DNA of 64,000 nucleotides, taken from Paenibacillus daejeonensis DSM 15491. Lineage in GTDB: Bacteria > Bacillota > Bacilli > Paenibacillales > Paenibacillaceae. The stretch lies in assembly GCF_000378385.1 (NCBI RefSeq), contig NZ_KB899665.1:354752-418751 (forward strand), in the 5' to 3' direction. The notes below the pieces were generated by a model. That model ran no database searches. It was given only the letters and a program-made list of their open reading frames with translations, and was not told the DNA's origin. Positions 61,501 through 64,000 of this stretch are shown piece after piece. Positions within the stretch are counted from its first letter, which is position 1; every line of letters begins with the position of its first letter. Both the position numbers and the translations under genes were made by a program.

Positions 61501-62724
61501 GTGTATACCAGGCTTCCCGCGGAGGAGAGTACAATACGGATCCAAAGGCTGCAGGAGATGCTTCGCGACCATGCGTATAGCGGATGTCTCGTCACCCAAA
61601 ATGTGGCGATTTATTATTTGACGGGTTCGATGCAGACGGGTTACGTCTATGTCCCGCAGCAAGGCGAGGCGACCTATTATGTGCGGCGGAGTGTAGAACG
61701 GGCAATGAAGGAGTCCGTGGTCCGAACAGTGCCGCTGGGCGCCTTCCGCTCGTTCGGACAGACACTGGCCGCCGCCTATCCGGAAATCAGCCGTAGTGGA
61801 GAACCTGTCCGGATTGCGACAGAGTTGGATGTACTGCCAGCACAGTTGTACCTCAAGCTGGTGGCTATCCTTAATGGCAATTCGGAAGGTCGTATTGAGC
61901 TCGTGGACGGATCTGCGATCCTGCGCCGGCTGCGAATCGTGAAGTCGGATTATGAAATTCATAGGATTGAGCAGGCAGCCAGCGTCGTTGCTGAGGCATT
62001 GGAGGCTTCGCTTGGCGAGCTGCGGGAAGGCATCACAGAGCTGGCCTGGATTGCCGGACTGGAGCGGGAGCTGCGAGCGCGTGGTCATATTGGTCTGATG
62101 CGGATGCGCGGGTACAATCAAGAGATTATGACCGGAATGGTGGGGGCTGGAGCTTCGGCGGCGGAGCCGAGCTATTTTGACGGCCCGGCAGGCGGTCGCG
62201 GACTCGGCCCGGCAGCGCCACAGAGTGTGAGTCAGTCGCCGATTCGCACGGGGGAGCCGATCCTGATTGATATCGGATGCTGTATCGATGGTTATGTTAT
62301 TGATCAGACACGGACGGCCGTCATCGGGGAACTGCCTGCAGACCTCGCTGAAGCTTACGATACGGCAGAGTTGATCATTCGGCGCATCTCGGAACGGATC
62401 CGTCCGGGCGTCCGACCGTCTACATTATACGCCGAGGCACTGTCGATGGCACAGGGAGCGGGACTGGGTGCGCATTTTATGGGATTTGGTGCGGATCAGG
62501 TGCGATTCCTGGGGCACGGAATTGGGCTTGAGATTGATGAATGGCCCGTTCTTGCAGCTAGCTTTGATGAGCCGTTGGAGCCAGGCACGGTGCTTGCCGT
62601 CGAGCCCAAGTTCACATTCCCCGGGCGCGGTGTTGTCGGCATTGAGAACTGCTACCTGGTGACGGAGGAAGGCGCACGTCCACTCACTCGGACACCGGAG
62701 CAATTGATTCAAATTGCTCCGTAA
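61501..62724 (+). CDS. M24 family metallopeptidase (Xaa-Pro peptidase-like)
   Basis: A 407-residue cytosolic protein. The creatinase-type N-terminal domain (about 1-150) is followed by a pita-bread fold with metal ligands: Asp in LIDIGCCIDGYVIDQTRT, His in FLGHGIGLEIDEWP, Glu in AVEPKFTF and Glu in GIENCYLV. Such enzymes remove residues next to proline. It starts with GTG at 61501 and follows the pilus operon by 58 bp. It has no visible link to pilus maturation, and no prepilin peptidase (TadV/CpaA) is present. Confidence 0.9.
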   Translation: MYTRLPAEESTIRIQRLQEMLRDHAYSGCLVTQNVAIYYLTGSMQTGYVYVPQQGEATYYVRRSVERAMKESVVRTVPLGAFRSFGQTLAAAYPEISRSGEPVRIATELDVLPAQLYLKLVAILNGNSEGRIELVDGSAILRRLRIVKSDYEIHRIEQAASVVAEALEASLGELREGITELAWIAGLERELRARGHIGLMRMRGYNQEIMTGMVGAGASAAEPSYFDGPAGGRGLGPAAPQSVSQSPIRTGEPILIDIGCCIDGYVIDQTRTAVIGELPADLAEAYDTAELIIRRISERIRPGVRPSTLYAEALSMAQGAGLGAHFMGFGADQVRFLGHGIGLEIDEWPVLAASFDEPLEPGTVLAVEPKFTFPGRGVVGIENCYLVTEEGARPLTRTPEQLIQIAP

Positions 62725-62831
62725 CGAGCCCAGGCTGAAGGGCAGCTTGCTCGGATTGGACACTTCTAGCTTTTTTTAGTAGGATAGTGTTATAGTTTCT
62801 GAGCTGCTAGAGGTTAGGGGGCATACATGCG

Positions 62832-63215
62832 ATGTGGAAGCTGGGTCAACGGGTAATCGTCGTATCGGATCAGTTCGAACAACACCTCCCCGTTGGGGAG
62901 TATGGGTATATAATTGCTTATGATCGCAATCAGGATAATGCGTTTGACTATGTCGTCCGCATCCCGAAGGCGAACAAAAATTTCTTCGTGCCCGCCACGG
63001 ATCTGGAGCTGGAGGAAGTCCTTCTGCAGCAGGAAGCAGACCGCATCGAACGCGAGGCGCTGATTGATTATGCCCTGGCGACGCGCAACGAAGAGCTGTT
63101 CAACTGGATCATGAACGGCGACGAGCAAGAGGAAGAAGAAGAACAGGAGGTTCCCCAGGAGGGACAATCCCGTGAAGACTTCATCCGCCAGATTAATTTG
63201 AAGGCGTGGATTTAA
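62832..63215 (+). CDS. IDEAL domain-like small acidic protein
   Basis: A 127-residue protein. The N-terminal half has a beta-rich part (GQRVIVVSDQFEQHLPVGEY, DYVVRIPKANKNFFVPATDL). The C-terminal part (REALIDYALATRNEELFNWI) resembles the short IDEAL motif found in Bacillota proteins such as ComK- and YpiB-type proteins. A run of glutamates (EQEEEEEQE) separates it from the end. Function unknown. A strong terminator follows. Confidence 0.7.
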   Translation: MWKLGQRVIVVSDQFEQHLPVGEYGYIIAYDRNQDNAFDYVVRIPKANKNFFVPATDLELEEVLLQQEADRIEREALIDYALATRNEELFNWIMNGDEQEEEEEQEVPQEGQSREDFIRQINLKAWI

Positions 63216-63235
63216 GAGCCATCGTCTGCACCAAG

Positions 63236-63261
63236 CTTCCCTTTCGAGGGAAGTTTTTTTA
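63236..63261 (+). terminator. terminator with TTCG loop
   Basis: Stem CTTCCCT / AGGGAAG with a TTCG tetraloop and TTTTTTT. Confidence 0.92.
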
Positions 63262-63380
63262 TTATAAGATTCATTTTGAATTATAAATTCCCTTGGGATT
63301 GGGGCGGGTGGGCAAAAAGTGTGGGGAAAGAGTGGCTAATTGTGTCATGAGAAGAGTGGATTTCTGTGTTACTGACTAAG

Positions 63381-63830
63381 GACAAAAATACAGTTAAAAC
63401 TGGCCTCAGGCGCGAAACTCCGGCTCGTAAGGTCAAAAGTGCAGTTCATCTCGCTGATATATCCATACCTTACCAGAAGGGGACGGATTAGTTGTACTTT
63501 TGTCTTAAATCTCGTGATTTGGCTAGTTTTGTGAGCTATTACCTGCACTTTTGGCTTTAAAACTAGCTCCGGGGGTCCATCTTGTTGCATTGAACATCAT
63601 TGATCATTGCGCCCCTGCTGCCCGATCTCCCCGCAATGTACTTAAGCAAGCTTGAAGCCAAGCCACACACGGTGATGGTGGTTCTTTAAATGCAAAAATA
63701 CACTTAGCAACCAGGTGCTCGGGCAAACGCCAGTCCGTAAGTGCAAAAGTACAATTAAATGATTCAGAAGTGGAAATTAAAGTAAATTTCGGCCTTGGTA
63801 AGTGTATTTTTGCTTTTAGCAAGCCAGGAA
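63381..63830. repeat. diverged intergenic repeat array in both orientations, 51-bp spacing
   Basis: A motif like TGCAAAAATACACTTAGC occurs forward at 63381, 63432, 63691 and 63742. It is inverted at 63494, 63545 and about 63804. Each adjacent pair is exactly 51 bp apart (63381/63432, 63494/63545, 63691/63742). No gene is supported from 63216 to the end of the window. The final bases (63840-64000) hold C-rich sequence such as CCCCGCAACCCC, with nothing recognisable. Confidence 0.78.
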
Positions 63831-64000
63831 ATCAAGGACTTCATTAAAATAGTGGTATTATTGCATTTATCCATTCAGTGGTGCGTCATCGTTAGTTAGC
63901 ACAGGGTGATGTGGCCCGCAACCCCGAAACCCCGCAACCCCTCCGCGTTCAACCCAGCCTGGGGAGATCGTCGTTTCAGTGAGTAGTTACCCGAGCTTTC

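Noticed and set aside
61501-62724. M24 peptidase as the missing prepilin peptidase
   Set aside because: It is a soluble metallopeptidase with proline-peptidase motifs, not a membrane aspartyl protease.

Overview
The window looks like chromosomal DNA of a spore-forming, Gram-positive Bacillota of the Paenibacillus type. The evidence is indirect but consistent: AGGAGG-like ribosome binding sites with frequent TTG and GTG starts, two proteins ending in S-layer homology (SLH) domains, a lolA-like lipoprotein / alr / ndoAI / ndoA cluster in the order known from Bacillus, XRE regulator modules with DUF3169 and DUF6440/6442 partners, ECF sigma/anti-sigma pairs, and two alpha-glucuronidases for xylan side chains. 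I saw no rRNA, tRNA, CRISPR, insertion sequence or prophage.

Layout. 0-8.3 kb: a stress protein, then a signalling block of a triple-receiver hybrid histidine kinase, a CheR-type methyltransferase, a second hybrid kinase and a CorA-like channel. 8.3-11.6 kb: an unknown protein, a CobW-type GTPase, CsbD, methionine aminopeptidase and a beta/gamma-crystallin-like protein. 11.6-16.7 kb: a two-component system beside a BcrA/MutF-type ABC exporter on the minus strand, and a divergent CheY-like protein. 17-24.8 kb: peptidase T, an ECF sigma factor with a membrane partner, an alpha/beta hydrolase, an SLH-anchored serine hydrolase, and an XRE/DUF3169 pair. 24.9-28 kb: a large secreted repeat protein. 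28-35.4 kb: an AAA+ ATPase, lipoate ligase, threonine synthase, a cupin with a coat-like tail, and a Nif3-like protein. 35.4-38.4 kb and 46.4-50.4 kb: two separate alpha-glucuronidase loci (AraC-type regulator with cytosolic GH67; LacI-type regulator with secreted GH115). 38.6-42.2 kb: a giant RCC1/Ig/SLH surface protein. 42.7-46.2 kb: ClpP, an ECF-like sigma factor, a mismatch glycosylase and an XRE-DUF6442-DUF6440-exporter operon. 50.6-54.1 kb: the alr-toxin/antitoxin cluster. 55-61.4 kb: a Tad/Flp-type pilus operon behind a candidate attenuator. 61.5-64 kb: an M24 peptidase and an IDEAL-like protein.

The most unusual feature is the non-coding DNA. Four separate intergenic regions carry arrays whose sequences differ but whose repeat period is always 51 or 52 bp (16743-16990, 30651-31438, about 42250-42530 and 63381-63830). 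Other points that stand out are a GH115 enzyme with two copies of a golvesin-like domain, one of which appears circularly permuted; an XRE operon whose promoter predicts a leaderless transcript and whose first gene may use an ATT start; and a terminator/antiterminator-like leader in front of the tad operon.
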